A stretch of 64,000 nucleotides of DNA from Sediminibacterium sp. FEMGT703S (GTDB lineage: Bacteria; Bacteroidota; Bacteroidia; Chitinophagales; Chitinophagaceae), in NCBI GenBank assembly GCA_002786355.1, contig PGCO01000002.1:248001-312000 (forward strand). Direction: 5' to 3'. The notes beneath the pieces were generated by a model. That model saw only the letters and a list, made by a program, of their open reading frames with translations. It ran no database searches and had not been told where the DNA came from. The position numbers were made by a program, and so were the translations under genes. This document shows positions 8,838-17,909 of this stretch, in pieces. Every line of letters begins with the position of its first letter. The stretch's first letter is position 1.

Positions 8838-11471
8838 ATGGAGCTGAGCAAGAATTATATTCCTACCCAAATTGAAGCAAAATGGTACGAGCACTGGATT
8901 AGTAAAAACTATTTTTCCAGCAAACCCGATGAAAGGGAACCATATACTGTCGTAATCCCTCCACCCAATGTAACGGGCGTATTACATATGGGGCATTGTT
9001 TAAATAATACCATCCAAGATATTTTGGTTAGAAGAGCTCGCATGCAGGGAAAAAATGCCTGCTGGGTGCCAGGAACCGATCATGCATCAATTGCCACTGA
9101 AGCAAAAGTGGTAGCTATGTTGCGCGAAAAGGGAATTGCTAAATCCTCCTTAAGCAGACCCGAGTTTTTAGATTATGCTTGGGAGTGGAAAGAAAAATAC
9201 GGGGGCATCATTTTACAGCAACTTCGTAAAATGGGTTGCAGCCTTGATTGGGATAGGACCAGTTTTACCATGGACCCAGATTACTATGATTCTGTAATCA
9301 ATGTATTTATTGACCTCTTTAATAAAGGTTATATATACAGGGGCAAGCGAATGATTAATTGGGATGTAAAAGCAAAAACTGCACTGAGTGATGAAGAAGT
9401 AATTTATAAAGAAGTACAGAGCAAATTATATCATGTTAAATACCATCTAGAAAATGGTGGCACTATAACAATTGCTACTGTAAGGCCTGAAACCATATTG
9501 GGAGACGCCGCTATATGTGTAAACCCTGCTGATGAGCGTTACAAATCCCTACATGGTCAATATGCATTTGTTCCATTAATTAACCGTAAAATCAAAATCA
9601 TTCCTGATGAATATGTTACGCTCGATTTTGGAACAGGTGCGTTAAAAGTAACGCCTGCCCATGATATGAATGATTATCAATTGGGACAGAAATACCAATT
9701 AGAAATCATTGACACCATGAACGACGATGGTACAATGAGTGAAGCAGCGCAATTGTATATTGGATTAGATCGTTTTGAAGTTAGAAAAAAGATTGTAGCC
9801 GATTTAGAAGCTGCAGGTCATATAGACAAAATTGAAGAGTACACCAATCAGGTAGGATTCAGTGAAAGAACAGACGCAGTAGTTGAACCCCGTTTAAGTT
9901 TGCAATGGTGGGTGAGCATGAAGGATTTGGCAGCACCAGCATTAACAGCCGTTATGGAGGATGAAATACATTTTCATCCAGCTAAGTTTAAAAACCTTTA
10001 CCGCCACTGGATGGAGAATGTAAAAGACTGGTGCATCAGTAGACAGTTGTGGTGGGGACATCGCATACCGGCATGGTATACACAGGACGGCCATTTTGTA
10101 GTGGCTAAAACAGTAGAGGAAGCTCTGGTTGCATTGCAAAATAAAACAGGCAATGCTTCTTTATTGGTTTCAGATATACATCAAGATAATGATTGCTTAG
10201 ACACTTGGTTTAGTAGTTGGCTTTGGCCTTTTGAAGTATTTAAAGGGTTGAGCAACCCCAATAATGAAGAGGTAAATTACTACTACCCTACCAGCACATT
10301 AGTAACTGCCCCTGAAATTATTTTCTTTTGGGTTGCCAGGATGATTATGGCTGGCTATGAATACAAAGGGGCTAAACCTTTCAATGACGTTTATTTCACC
10401 GGGATTGTAAGAGATAAACTGGGTCGTAAAATGAGTAAGAGCCTAGGTAACTCTCCTGACTTACTTGCTTTGATTGATCAATATGGTGCCGATGCTGTGA
10501 GATTTGGCATTTTGATTGCTTCTCCTGCGGGGAATGATATTTTATTTGATGAATCTTCTTTAGAACAAGGAAGAAACTTTAATAATAAACTTTGGAATGC
10601 ATTGAAGTTGGTAAAAATGTGGGAAACCCGTTTACCTGCTGCTTCAACAGCTTCAAGTTTAGACACTACAGAAGCGGAATTTGCTATCAACTGGTTCGAA
10701 AATAGATTAAACCAAGTAAGTGCAGAAGTAGATGATCTAATGACGCAGTTTAAATTAAGCGAAGCATTAAAAACCATCTACTCCTTAATTTGGGACGATT
10801 TCTGTAGCTGGTATCTTGAATGGGCAAAGCCCGGATTTGAACAACCGGTAGAGCCCAAAGTATACGCGAAAACCATTGAATTTTTTGAAAAATTGATGGA
10901 GTTATTGCATCCGATTATGCCTTTTATCACAGAAGAAATATTCCATTTATTAAAAGAGCAACAAGAGGATTTGACGGTGAAATTGCAAGGTCAACCTAGT
11001 CCTGCGGATGAGACTATTTTAGCAGCTGGAAGTTTACTAAAAGATGTAATCACCAAATTAAGAGATGCTAGAAACAAAAACCAATTAAAGCCCAAAGATC
11101 CAGTGGTATTGCATATCATGGCAGAAAACACCAACGGATATAAAGCTATTGAACCAATTTTAATGAAACAGGTGAATGCAAGTAATGTAGTTTATACTTT
11201 AACTGCAGTAGCCAATACCATTGTGGTAAATATTGAGAAAGACAAATTCTTTATAGAGGCCGAACAACAGTTAGATGCTGCTGCTATTAAAGAGCGGCTT
11301 TTAAAAGACCTTACTTATGAACAAAACTTTCTTGCTTCAGTAATGAAAAAATTGAGCAATGAAAAATTTGTACAAAATGCAAAGCCTGAAATCATTGCGC
11401 TAGAAAGAAAAAAACAGGCGGATGCTGAAGCAAGAATAAACACTATTGAAGAAAGTTTGAAATCTTTGTAA
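8838..11471 (+). CDS. valS: valyl-tRNA synthetase
   Basis: Class Ia aminoacyl-tRNA synthetase that charges tRNA-Val in the cytoplasm. From ATG 8838 it is 877 residues, the normal length. The HIGH signature appears as NVTGVLHMGHC near residue 44-54, the editing (CP1) domain includes TIATVRPETILGDAA, and the KMSKS loop is KLGRKMSKSLGN. The C-terminal ~70 residues are charged and helical, the coiled-coil arm of ValRS. A longer frame exists from a TTG at 8820, but that codon overlaps the -7 promoter element. The stop overlaps the next gene's ATG (TAATG), indicating translational coupling to the GNAT gene. Confidence 0.97.
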   Translation: MELSKNYIPTQIEAKWYEHWISKNYFSSKPDEREPYTVVIPPPNVTGVLHMGHCLNNTIQDILVRRARMQGKNACWVPGTDHASIATEAKVVAMLREKGIAKSSLSRPEFLDYAWEWKEKYGGIILQQLRKMGCSLDWDRTSFTMDPDYYDSVINVFIDLFNKGYIYRGKRMINWDVKAKTALSDEEVIYKEVQSKLYHVKYHLENGGTITIATVRPETILGDAAICVNPADERYKSLHGQYAFVPLINRKIKIIPDEYVTLDFGTGALKVTPAHDMNDYQLGQKYQLEIIDTMNDDGTMSEAAQLYIGLDRFEVRKKIVADLEAAGHIDKIEEYTNQVGFSERTDAVVEPRLSLQWWVSMKDLAAPALTAVMEDEIHFHPAKFKNLYRHWMENVKDWCISRQLWWGHRIPAWYTQDGHFVVAKTVEEALVALQNKTGNASLLVSDIHQDNDCLDTWFSSWLWPFEVFKGLSNPNNEEVNYYYPTSTLVTAPEIIFFWVARMIMAGYEYKGAKPFNDVYFTGIVRDKLGRKMSKSLGNSPDLLALIDQYGADAVRFGILIASPAGNDILFDESSLEQGRNFNNKLWNALKLVKMWETRLPAASTASSLDTTEAEFAINWFENRLNQVSAEVDDLMTQFKLSEALKTIYSLIWDDFCSWYLEWAKPGFEQPVEPKVYAKTIEFFEKLMELLHPIMPFITEEIFHLLKEQQEDLTVKLQGQPSPADETILAAGSLLKDVITKLRDARNKNQLKPKDPVVLHIMAENTNGYKAIEPILMKQVNASNVVYTLTAVANTIVVNIEKDKFFIEAEQQLDAAAIKERLLKDLTYEQNFLASVMKKLSNEKFVQNAKPEIIALERKKQADAEARINTIEESLKSL

Positions 11472-11971
11472 TGATCAGAATTGCTACTTTAGACGATATA
11501 CCAACTATTCAACAGATTGCTCACCATACTTGGCCTTCAACTTATGGGAAAATAATATCTAAGCAACAAATTGAGTATATGCTAGACCTAATGTATAGTA
11601 CTGAATCTTTGGTACAGCAAATGGTTAAAGGGCATCAATTTTATTTGTTTGAAAAAGACCAATCTGCAACGCCGGAAAATGAAGTGTTGGGTTTTGCATC
11701 TGTTTCAAATGAATCTGCGGGTGTATTCAAATTAAACAAACTTTATATTGTCCCTACTGCTCAAAAAACAGGGGCAGGCAAAGCACTTTTGTCTGCCGCA
11801 AAAGACTTCGCAAAACAAAACGAGGGTAAACAATTGATTCTTCAAGTGAATAAGCAAAACCCTGCTATTGAATTTTACAAAAGACAGGGATTTAGTATTC
11901 TATCTGAAAATGTTTTTGAATTGGAAAAAGGATTTATGATGGATGACTATATTATGGGCATTGACTTATAA
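11471..11971 (+). CDS. GNAT-family N-acetyltransferase
   Basis: A 166-residue GCN5-related acetyltransferase. The acetyl-CoA pyrophosphate-binding block appears as KLNKLYIVPTAQKTGAGKAL (about 90-109), followed by the terminal signature AIEFYKRQGF. Such enzymes move an acetyl group from acetyl-CoA to an amine on a small molecule or protein; the acceptor is not evident. Its ATG overlaps the valS stop, so it is translated from the valS message. It ends one base before the convergent selO gene. Confidence 0.85.
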   Translation: MIRIATLDDIPTIQQIAHHTWPSTYGKIISKQQIEYMLDLMYSTESLVQQMVKGHQFYLFEKDQSATPENEVLGFASVSNESAGVFKLNKLYIVPTAQKTGAGKALLSAAKDFAKQNEGKQLILQVNKQNPAIEFYKRQGFSILSENVFELEKGFMMDDYIMGIDL

Positions 11972-13471
11972 TTAAGTACCACAAAAAGTTGCATAGAACC
12001 CATCTCCATTTTCAGGCGGCGCTTGGTATATTTCAATATTAGTTGTTTGTAAATAGGGCGACTGCAATGCAGTTAGAAAGCTATTAAACTGGGTTAAGTC
12101 ATTAGTGTACGAAACTGAATCCAAGACTTTTTCTACCCAATGATTTCTTGGGATGACCAATGGATTTTGCAATTGCATGATTGCTATTGCTTGCTCTTTA
12201 CTACTGCCCTCTTTATTCAATAATGTTTCGCGCTTTAGCAGCCACTCTGCAAAAAATGAACTAGTATAAATCCCTTCAGGAATAAGAACAGACTGAATGT
12301 GAAGAAAGGTATTTGTATAATCAGCTTGGTTTTCTTTCATCCAATTCAATAGCGATTTTATTAATTCAATCACTTCCTCAGACAATTGATTTTGATTAAA
12401 ACCAATCTTTGCGCCCATCATAGTAGTATATGCTTCTGTATATAAATTGGGAAACAAATTCAATACATCTTTGGCTAATTCTATTGCTTTTGTTTGATCT
12501 TCATCAATAATAGGCAATAATGCATTGGCTAGACAACTCAAGTTCCAATGCGCTATACCTGGTTGATTAGCGAATGCATACCTGCCATTGGTATCTATAG
12601 AACTAAATACTTTTGCGGGATCATAGCCATTCATAAATGCACAAGGACCATAATCGAATGTTTCCCCTGAAATAGACATATTATCGGTGTTCATTACCCC
12701 ATGAATAAATCCTACTCGCATCCAATGAACTATTAAATGCACTTGTTGAATCAATACTTGTTTTAACAATGCCAATGCAGGATTTGCTGACTCAACTTGA
12801 GTAGGATAATGTCTTGCTAATGTATAATTGGTATAAGCAACTAATTCATCTTTTGTTAAATAATGATTTACATATTCAAAGCTTCCAACCCGAATATGGC
12901 TTTGCATAACCCTTGTTAATATTGCGCCATCTTGAATTTCTTCTCTATAAACTTTTTCGCCGGTAGTTACCACAGCCAAACTTCTTGAAGTGGGAATACC
13001 CAATCCATACATTGCTTCGCTGATTAAATATTCTCTCAACATTGCCCTCAGCGTTGCACGGCCATCTCCTCTTCTTGAATAAGGTGTTGGGCCTGATCCT
13101 TTTAGCTGAATATCGAATCGTTTTTGATTGGGGGCTATATGCTCCCCAAGTAAAATGGCTCTTCCATCTCCTAGCATATTAAAATAACCAAACTGATGCC
13201 CCGCATATGCTTGTGCCATTGGTGCAGAACCTTCAAACAATTGATTACCGCTTAATAAAGGCGCAAGTTCTTGTGGAAAACTTCCATTGTTTCCATCCCA
13301 TTGATCCATTTGAAGGCCCAATTCTTTTGCAAATGCTTGATTAAACAACAATAATTGTGGGGTTTTAACTGGCGTAGGGTTAACCAACTCAAAGAATGAA
13401 TCCCCTAAAGAAGCGTAAGTTGTATTGAAATTAAAATTATTACGAGACAATGTTTCTGGTTTAAAATGCAA
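11972..13471 (-). CDS. selO: SelO/YdiU-family protein AMPylase (pseudokinase fold)
   Basis: A 499-residue homologue of SelO (YdiU), a pseudokinase-fold enzyme that transfers AMP from ATP to Ser/Thr/Tyr of target proteins, linked to redox stress. Family blocks visible: AGHQFGYFNMLGDGRA, KGSGPTPYSRRGDGRATLR, SEAMYGLGIPTSRSLA, and HGVMNTDNMSISGETFDYGP with the metal-binding Asn and Asp. A Cys sits three residues from the C-terminus (F-C-G-T), the position of the redox Cys or selenocysteine in this family. No ATG is available: the first usable start is TTG at 13471, nine bases after the lrp stop and in the same reading frame as lrp. The two genes are almost surely one operon. Confidence 0.92.
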   Translation of the reverse strand: MHFKPETLSRNNFNFNTTYASLGDSFFELVNPTPVKTPQLLLFNQAFAKELGLQMDQWDGNNGSFPQELAPLLSGNQLFEGSAPMAQAYAGHQFGYFNMLGDGRAILLGEHIAPNQKRFDIQLKGSGPTPYSRRGDGRATLRAMLREYLISEAMYGLGIPTSRSLAVVTTGEKVYREEIQDGAILTRVMQSHIRVGSFEYVNHYLTKDELVAYTNYTLARHYPTQVESANPALALLKQVLIQQVHLIVHWMRVGFIHGVMNTDNMSISGETFDYGPCAFMNGYDPAKVFSSIDTNGRYAFANQPGIAHWNLSCLANALLPIIDEDQTKAIELAKDVLNLFPNLYTEAYTTMMGAKIGFNQNQLSEEVIELIKSLLNWMKENQADYTNTFLHIQSVLIPEGIYTSSFFAEWLLKRETLLNKEGSSKEQAIAIMQLQNPLVIPRNHWVEKVLDSVSYTNDLTQFNSFLTALQSPYLQTTNIEIYQAPPENGDGFYATFCGT

Positions 13472-13480
13472 ATTAAAGAA

Positions 13481-13978
13481 TCAATGAACCAATACATGCG
13501 TTTGTTTAATTACCCCCATTACAAATACCGACTGAACGTGACCAATATTTTCTGCTTGCGATAATTTATTTACATGAAAATCATAATAAGCATCCATGCT
13601 TTCTGCTACCACTTTTAGCATAAAATCAAATTCTCCTGAAATATTATAGCATTCAATTACTTCATTTAATTCGTGCATACGTTTAATAAATTTCCCCCCT
13701 GCGGTTTTATCGTGTTGCTTTAAGGACACATAACAAATGACCATTAAGCCTTTTCGAACTTTGGTATGGTCTACCAAGGTTGCATACTGTTTAATCACCC
13801 CCGACTCTTCCATTCTTTTAATGCGCTCATGAACAGGGGTTGTACTCAAGTGAACCTGATCTGCAATTTCCTTTACAGTGGCCCTTGCATTCTGCTGCAA
13901 TAATTTTAGGATAGCAATGTCTTTGGCGTCTAAGGAAAGGGAAACAGTGGATTCGGCTTTTTTAGTTGGTTTGGGCAT
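13481..13978 (-). CDS. Lrp/AsnC-family transcriptional regulator
   Basis: A 165-residue regulator. An N-terminal winged helix-turn-helix (about 17-65: DIAILKLLQQNARATVKEIA then VHERIKRMEESGVI) is followed by the RAM ligand-binding/oligomerisation domain (about 75-160), including EVIECYNISGEFDFMLKV. Lrp-type proteins respond to amino acids and assemble as octamers or larger. It is divergent from ahcY across 118 bases and upstream of selO on its own strand, so ahcY and its own operon are plausible targets; that is inference from position. The ligand is unknown, though methionine-cycle metabolites would fit the neighbour. Confidence 0.92.
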   Translation of the reverse strand: MPKPTKKAESTVSLSLDAKDIAILKLLQQNARATVKEIADQVHLSTTPVHERIKRMEESGVIKQYATLVDHTKVRKGLMVICYVSLKQHDKTAGGKFIKRMHELNEVIECYNISGEFDFMLKVVAESMDAYYDFHVNKLSQAENIGHVQSVFVMGVIKQTHVLVH

Positions 13979-14068
13979 GGCATTATGCTATTTTATTCTT
14001 ATTATTATCTGTAAATTAGATATTTATTCTTTATTTATAAATAATTATGTGCTTTTATTCTTTAAAAT

Positions 14069-14076
14069 TAGCTTTG
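14069..14076 (+). promoter_or_regulatory. Bacteroidota -7 promoter element of ahcY
   Basis: TAGCTTTG matches TAnnTTTG exactly, 20 bases before the ahcY ATG. It lies in the 118-base divergent gap shared with the Lrp-type regulator, so a regulator site could overlap it; I saw no clear palindrome to prove this. Confidence 0.55.
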
Positions 14077-14096
14077 CGCTACAATAAAACACTATT

Positions 14097-15422
14097 ATGT
14101 CTACATTAACAACAACAATTGATTTCAGTTTGCCTTATAAAGTGGCTGATATTAGCTTGGCCGATTGGGGTCGCAAAGAAATTCGTTTAGCTGAAGCAGA
14201 AATGCCAGGCTTGATGGCATTACGTGCTGAATATGGTGCTTCTCAGCCTTTGAAAGGTGCAAGAGTTGCAGGTTGTTTGCATATGACCATTCAAACTGCC
14301 GTTTTAATTGAAACATTAGTGGCATTAGGCGCTGAAGTAAAATGGAGCTCTTGTAATATATTCTCTACACAAGACCAAGCTGCTGCTGCAATTGCTGCTG
14401 CTGGAATTGGTGTATTTGCTTGGAAAGGTCAAACCCAGGAAGAAGCTGATTGGTGTATTGAGCAAACTTTGTTTTTCGGTGGTGCTGATCGCCCATTAAA
14501 TATGATTTTAGACGATGGTGGAGATTTAACCAATATGGTTTTTGATAAATACCCTGAATTAATTGCCCATATTAAAGGCTTATCTGAAGAAACCACCACT
14601 GGTGTTCACCGTTTGTATGAGCGTATGGCTAAAGGTACTTTACCTATTCCTGCTATTAACGTAAACGATTCTGTTACCAAATCTAAGTTTGATAACAAAT
14701 ATGGTTGTCAAGAATCTTTAGTAGATGCTATTCGTAGAGCTACAGATGTAATGATGGCGGGTAAAGTAGCGGTTGTTGGTGGATACGGAGATGTTGGTAA
14801 AGGATCTGCCCTTTCTCTTCGTGGAGCAGGTTGTAGAGTAATTGTTACTGAAATTGATCCAATCTGTGCTCTACAAGCTGCAATGGATGGATTTGAAGTA
14901 AAACCAATGGCAATAGCTGTTACAGAAGCAGATATTATTGTTACTGCATCAGGTTGTAGAGACTTAATTACTGAAAAGCATTTCCGTTTAATGAAAGACA
15001 AAGCAATCGTTTGTAATATCGGTCACTTTGATATTGAAATTGATATGGCTTGGTTAAATGCAAACTATGGCAATACAAAAGATACTATTAAGCCACAAGT
15101 TGACTTATACAATATTGATGGAAAAGACATTATTGTTTTAGCTGAAGGAAGATTAGTGAACTTAGGTTGTGCAACTGGTCACCCATCTTTTGTGATGAGT
15201 AATTCATTCAGTAACCAAACTTTGGCTCAGATTGAATTGTGGATGAACCACAAAAACTACGAAAACAAAGTGTACGTTTTACCTAAGCATTTAGATGAAA
15301 AAGTAGCGCGTTTACACCTTGCAAAAGTAGGTGCACAATTAGATGAGTTAACCGATGAGCAGGCTGCTTATTTAGGCATCAGCAAAAACGGTCCTTTCAA
15401 ATCTGATATGTATCGTTACTAA
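14097..15422 (+). CDS. ahcY: adenosylhomocysteinase (SAH hydrolase)
   Basis: A 441-residue NAD-dependent enzyme that reversibly splits S-adenosylhomocysteine to adenosine and homocysteine, removing the inhibitory by-product of SAM-dependent methylation. Diagnostic features: [16 protein letters not shown] near the N-terminus, the [13 protein letters not shown] block, the NAD-binding [18 protein letters not shown] loop around 223-240, and the C-terminal signature ending KSDMYRY, where Lys and Tyr reach the partner subunit's NAD. Length is normal. A -7 promoter element lies 20 bases upstream and a strong hairpin terminator just downstream, so it is a monocistronic, probably well-expressed gene. 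Confidence 0.98.
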   Translation: MSTLTTTIDFSLPYKVADISLADWGRKEIRLAEAEMPGLMALRAEYGASQPLKGARVAGCLHMTIQTAVLIETLVALGAEVKWSSCNIFSTQDQAAAAIAAAGIGVFAWKGQTQEEADWCIEQTLFFGGADRPLNMILDDGGDLTNMVFDKYPELIAHIKGLSEETTTGVHRLYERMAKGTLPIPAINVNDSVTKSKFDNKYGCQESLVDAIRRATDVMMAGKVAVVGGYGDVGKGSALSLRGAGCRVIVTEIDPICALQAAMDGFEVKPMAIAVTEADIIVTASGCRDLITEKHFRLMKDKAIVCNIGHFDIEIDMAWLNANYGNTKDTIKPQVDLYNIDGKDIIVLAEGRLVNLGCATGHPSFVMSNSFSNQTLAQIELWMNHKNYENKVYVLPKHLDEKVARLHLAKVGAQLDELTDEQAAYLGISKNGPFKSDMYRY

Positions 15423-15448
15423 TATTTTCTTTTATTTTCTTTTGATTG

Positions 15449-15480
15449 CAGCGCCTCGAAATTCGAGGCGCTGTTTTTTT
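15449..15480 (+). terminator. rho-independent terminator of ahcY
   Basis: A perfect 11-base-pair GC-rich stem (CAGCGCCTCGA at 15449-15459 with TCGAGGCGCTG at 15463-15473) with a three-base loop, followed by seven Ts. It lies 27 bases after the ahcY stop. Confidence 0.92.
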
Positions 15481-15545
15481 ATGACTAAAATCAGTTTTTT
15501 GATTAGAATTTGCTTTAATATATTTATACCTTAATTGCCATTCTC

Positions 15546-15564
15546 CACTTTACTTAGTAAAGTG
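15546..15564. promoter_or_regulatory. perfect inverted repeat, possible operator upstream of sensor kinase
   Basis: CACTTTAC-TTA-GTAAAGTG is a perfect 8+8 inverted repeat with a 3-base spacer, 13 bases before the ATG of the TPR histidine kinase gene. No T-run follows and it sits at promoter position, so a dimeric regulator site is more likely than a terminator. The bound protein is unknown. Confidence 0.45.
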
Positions 15565-15577
15565 TAATACTTGCACA

Positions 15578-17626
15578 ATGAAAGTAATTTTTAACCTTTT
15601 AGGTATATTCTTCACAATAATGATTGTTAGCTGTTCAAACAATCAAAAAAGTACAGATTGGAATGACAAGGAGAGCTTTTTAGATACCGCTTTAAATCAA
15701 ATTAGTCGTCAGAAAAATACTACAAAAAGAAGTGAGCTTATATTTTTAGATTCTATTCTCAATGGAAAAAAGCTTGATCTTAAACAGCGAATTCAGGTTT
15801 ACGCGTATAAGTCTGGAATTTATTGTTATCATTTACAAAAGCCAGATTCTGCAAAATTGTACGCAGATTCAATGCTCTATATATTAAGGGATAAAGATCC
15901 GCTACAATACCCAAACGCGTACACTTACGCCTACTATACAAATGGGGATGCCATGTATGCCAACAATCAGTTTAATGAAGCATACACGTTTTATTTTAAA
16001 GCAAGAGAATTCCATTCTACCAACAAAAATTATTGCTCGCTTAAAGAATACAGCTATCGAGTAGGGATGATTCTATTTAAACAACGCAAATTCAAAGAAG
16101 CCGCAAAGAATTTCCAACAAAGCTTATCCGAAGCTAATATGTGCGAAAAGGACAAATTATTCTCTAACTATTATCGGAAACAAGAATTAAAAAACAATAT
16201 TGCACTAAGCTTCTATATGCAAGGCATGTACGATAGTGCATTAACTTTTTATCAAAAAGCATTTGAGTATATATCTGAACACCAGAAATCAGATACAAGC
16301 ACTTTTTTTTATGATGAAATGGCCAAGGGCGTTCTATACGGGAATATTGGAGATATATACAAAAAACGAGGAAATATTATAGATGCAGAAACAAGTTATA
16401 AGCAGAGTGTCGCAATCAACCTGCATTCAGGAAGAGAAACTTTTGATGCGCAATTCAGCTACTTAAAATTAGCTGAGCTATATGCTGACCAAAAAAAAAT
16501 AACACTACTTGGTAATTCCCTAGCAGAAATCAGAAAATCGATGGATGAAGTGCCCAACCTAAAAGGTGAAATAAAGTGGAATAAGCTTTCCTGGGAATAT
16601 TACCAATTATTGAATAATAAAGAAAAGGCATACCAACATTTATCTAAGTACCAAACATTACAAGAAGAAGATGAAAAATTAAATAAACAGATTTATGAAG
16701 TAGACATCAATAAGCAACTAGAACTATTAGAACAAGAAAACCAATTACATATTGTACAACATGAAAATGAAGTAGCTAGAACTTATTTGATTTCTACAAT
16801 TATTATCCTTTTCCTAATTATTGTTTTAAGTATTATTCTTGGACGCAATTGGCTTAATTCTAGAAAACATATTGCCACACTGAAAGAATTAAACGAAACA
16901 GTTAATACCCAAAATGAACAGCTGGAAATTGCAATGGCTGCACTTCAAAAAACCATTAGTGAAAAAGATAGTATCCTTAAACTAGTTGCGCATGATTTAA
17001 GAACTCCTGTTGCCTCAATCCCAACAATGGTTGAAATCATACTGACAGAAAATGATGAAGCACTAAAACTGGAATATTTAGAAATGATCAAATCTTCCTG
17101 CAATAGCTCTTTAACATTAATTGCAGAAATAATGGCTACTGCAGATATTAATAATAAAAATATTGAAAAAGAACCCACTTTATTGAATGAATTTATTGAT
17201 GACTGTGCAGCTATATTAGCATTAAAAGCAAAAGAAAAGAATCAAACCTTGGAAGTTCAATTACCAGAAACGGATAACTCTGTTTTGCTGAACCCAGAGA
17301 AAATGAAACGAGTCGTATTCAATCTAGTCACTAATTCAATAAAATTCAGCAAGAAAAACACTACCATAACCCTTTCTGCAAAAATAACAGACAATAAGTT
17401 ACTTATTGAAGTATCTGACAATGGCATAGGAATTCCTGAAAAATTACTTCCTGAGATATTTAATATTTCAAAATCAGGAAAACGAAAAGGAACAGAAGGT
17501 GAAAAGTCTTATGGCTTAGGATTAAATATTTGCCAACGTATTGTAGAAGCACATGATGGCTCTATAAGGGTGAAAAGCCAAGAAGGCAAGGGTAGTATTT
17601 TTACAGTAGAACTACCCTTGACTTAA
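15578..17626 (+). CDS. TPR-containing lipoprotein-type sensor histidine kinase
   Basis: A 682-residue hybrid. A lipobox (I-V-S-C, Cys19) closes an N-terminal hydrophobic stretch; residues ~80-370 are helical TPR-like repeats (for example 120-150, 165-185, 208-232, 254-280); a coiled segment precedes one membrane helix at about 402-422; a second coiled coil at 430-465 leads to HisKA with phospho-acceptor His472 in LVAHDLRTPVAS, and a HATPase domain with DNGIGIP and SYGLGLNICQRIV. The TPR part should face the periplasm and the kinase the cytoplasm. No response regulator is adjacent, so it is an orphan kinase here. A perfect inverted repeat lies just upstream. Confidence 0.88.
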   Translation: MKVIFNLLGIFFTIMIVSCSNNQKSTDWNDKESFLDTALNQISRQKNTTKRSELIFLDSILNGKKLDLKQRIQVYAYKSGIYCYHLQKPDSAKLYADSMLYILRDKDPLQYPNAYTYAYYTNGDAMYANNQFNEAYTFYFKAREFHSTNKNYCSLKEYSYRVGMILFKQRKFKEAAKNFQQSLSEANMCEKDKLFSNYYRKQELKNNIALSFYMQGMYDSALTFYQKAFEYISEHQKSDTSTFFYDEMAKGVLYGNIGDIYKKRGNIIDAETSYKQSVAINLHSGRETFDAQFSYLKLAELYADQKKITLLGNSLAEIRKSMDEVPNLKGEIKWNKLSWEYYQLLNNKEKAYQHLSKYQTLQEEDEKLNKQIYEVDINKQLELLEQENQLHIVQHENEVARTYLISTIIILFLIIVLSIILGRNWLNSRKHIATLKELNETVNTQNEQLEIAMAALQKTISEKDSILKLVAHDLRTPVASIPTMVEIILTENDEALKLEYLEMIKSSCNSSLTLIAEIMATADINNKNIEKEPTLLNEFIDDCAAILALKAKEKNQTLEVQLPETDNSVLLNPEKMKRVVFNLVTNSIKFSKKNTTITLSAKITDNKLLIEVSDNGIGIPEKLLPEIFNISKSGKRKGTEGEKSYGLGLNICQRIVEAHDGSIRVKSQEGKGSIFTVELPLT

Positions 17627-17628
17627 TG

Positions 17629-17859
17629 CTATTGGGTTAACATTGCGTATAATTCATCTTTTAAATGTAGTCGTCTTTTCCTAAAGGAAGTTAGTACTTC
17701 ATCAGCAGCATTCTCAGCGCCTGACTCAATTCGATGTACAGCGTGATTTACTTCATCGTACTCATCTGATAATTTTTTAAAGTGTGCATTGGCTACTTTA
17801 AGTTCAGAAATTTTGGCATCAAATTCGGGGAATTCATGGTGCAAGTCGTGTTTTTCCAT
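17629..17859 (-). CDS. YdcH/DUF465-family small helical protein
   Basis: A 76-residue acidic, fully helical protein with the heptad pattern of the YdcH (DUF465) family: HHEFPEFDAKISELK at the start, a central HAVHRIESG turn and a basic RKRRLHLKDELYAML end. Members form short helical hairpins; their function is not established. Start ATG at 17859; stop two bases from the convergent sensor kinase stop. It is divergent from the CLC transporter gene by 50 bases. Confidence 0.82.
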   Translation of the reverse strand: MEKHDLHHEFPEFDAKISELKVANAHFKKLSDEYDEVNHAVHRIESGAENAADEVLTSFRKRRLHLKDELYAMLTQ

Positions 17860-17909
17860 TATGTTGTATTTTTATTCCTTAAAGTTATTCATCCTTTCAG
17901 TGAAATAAA

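Noticed and set aside
13481-13483. TGA at the lrp/selO junction as a selenocysteine codon
   Set aside because: It closes an Lrp protein of normal length, no SECIS-like hairpin was seen, and SelO here uses Cys near its C-terminus.
17860-17909. Fluoride riboswitch before the CLC gene
   Set aside because: The 50-base gap is too short and lacks the crcB-motif stem-loop pattern.
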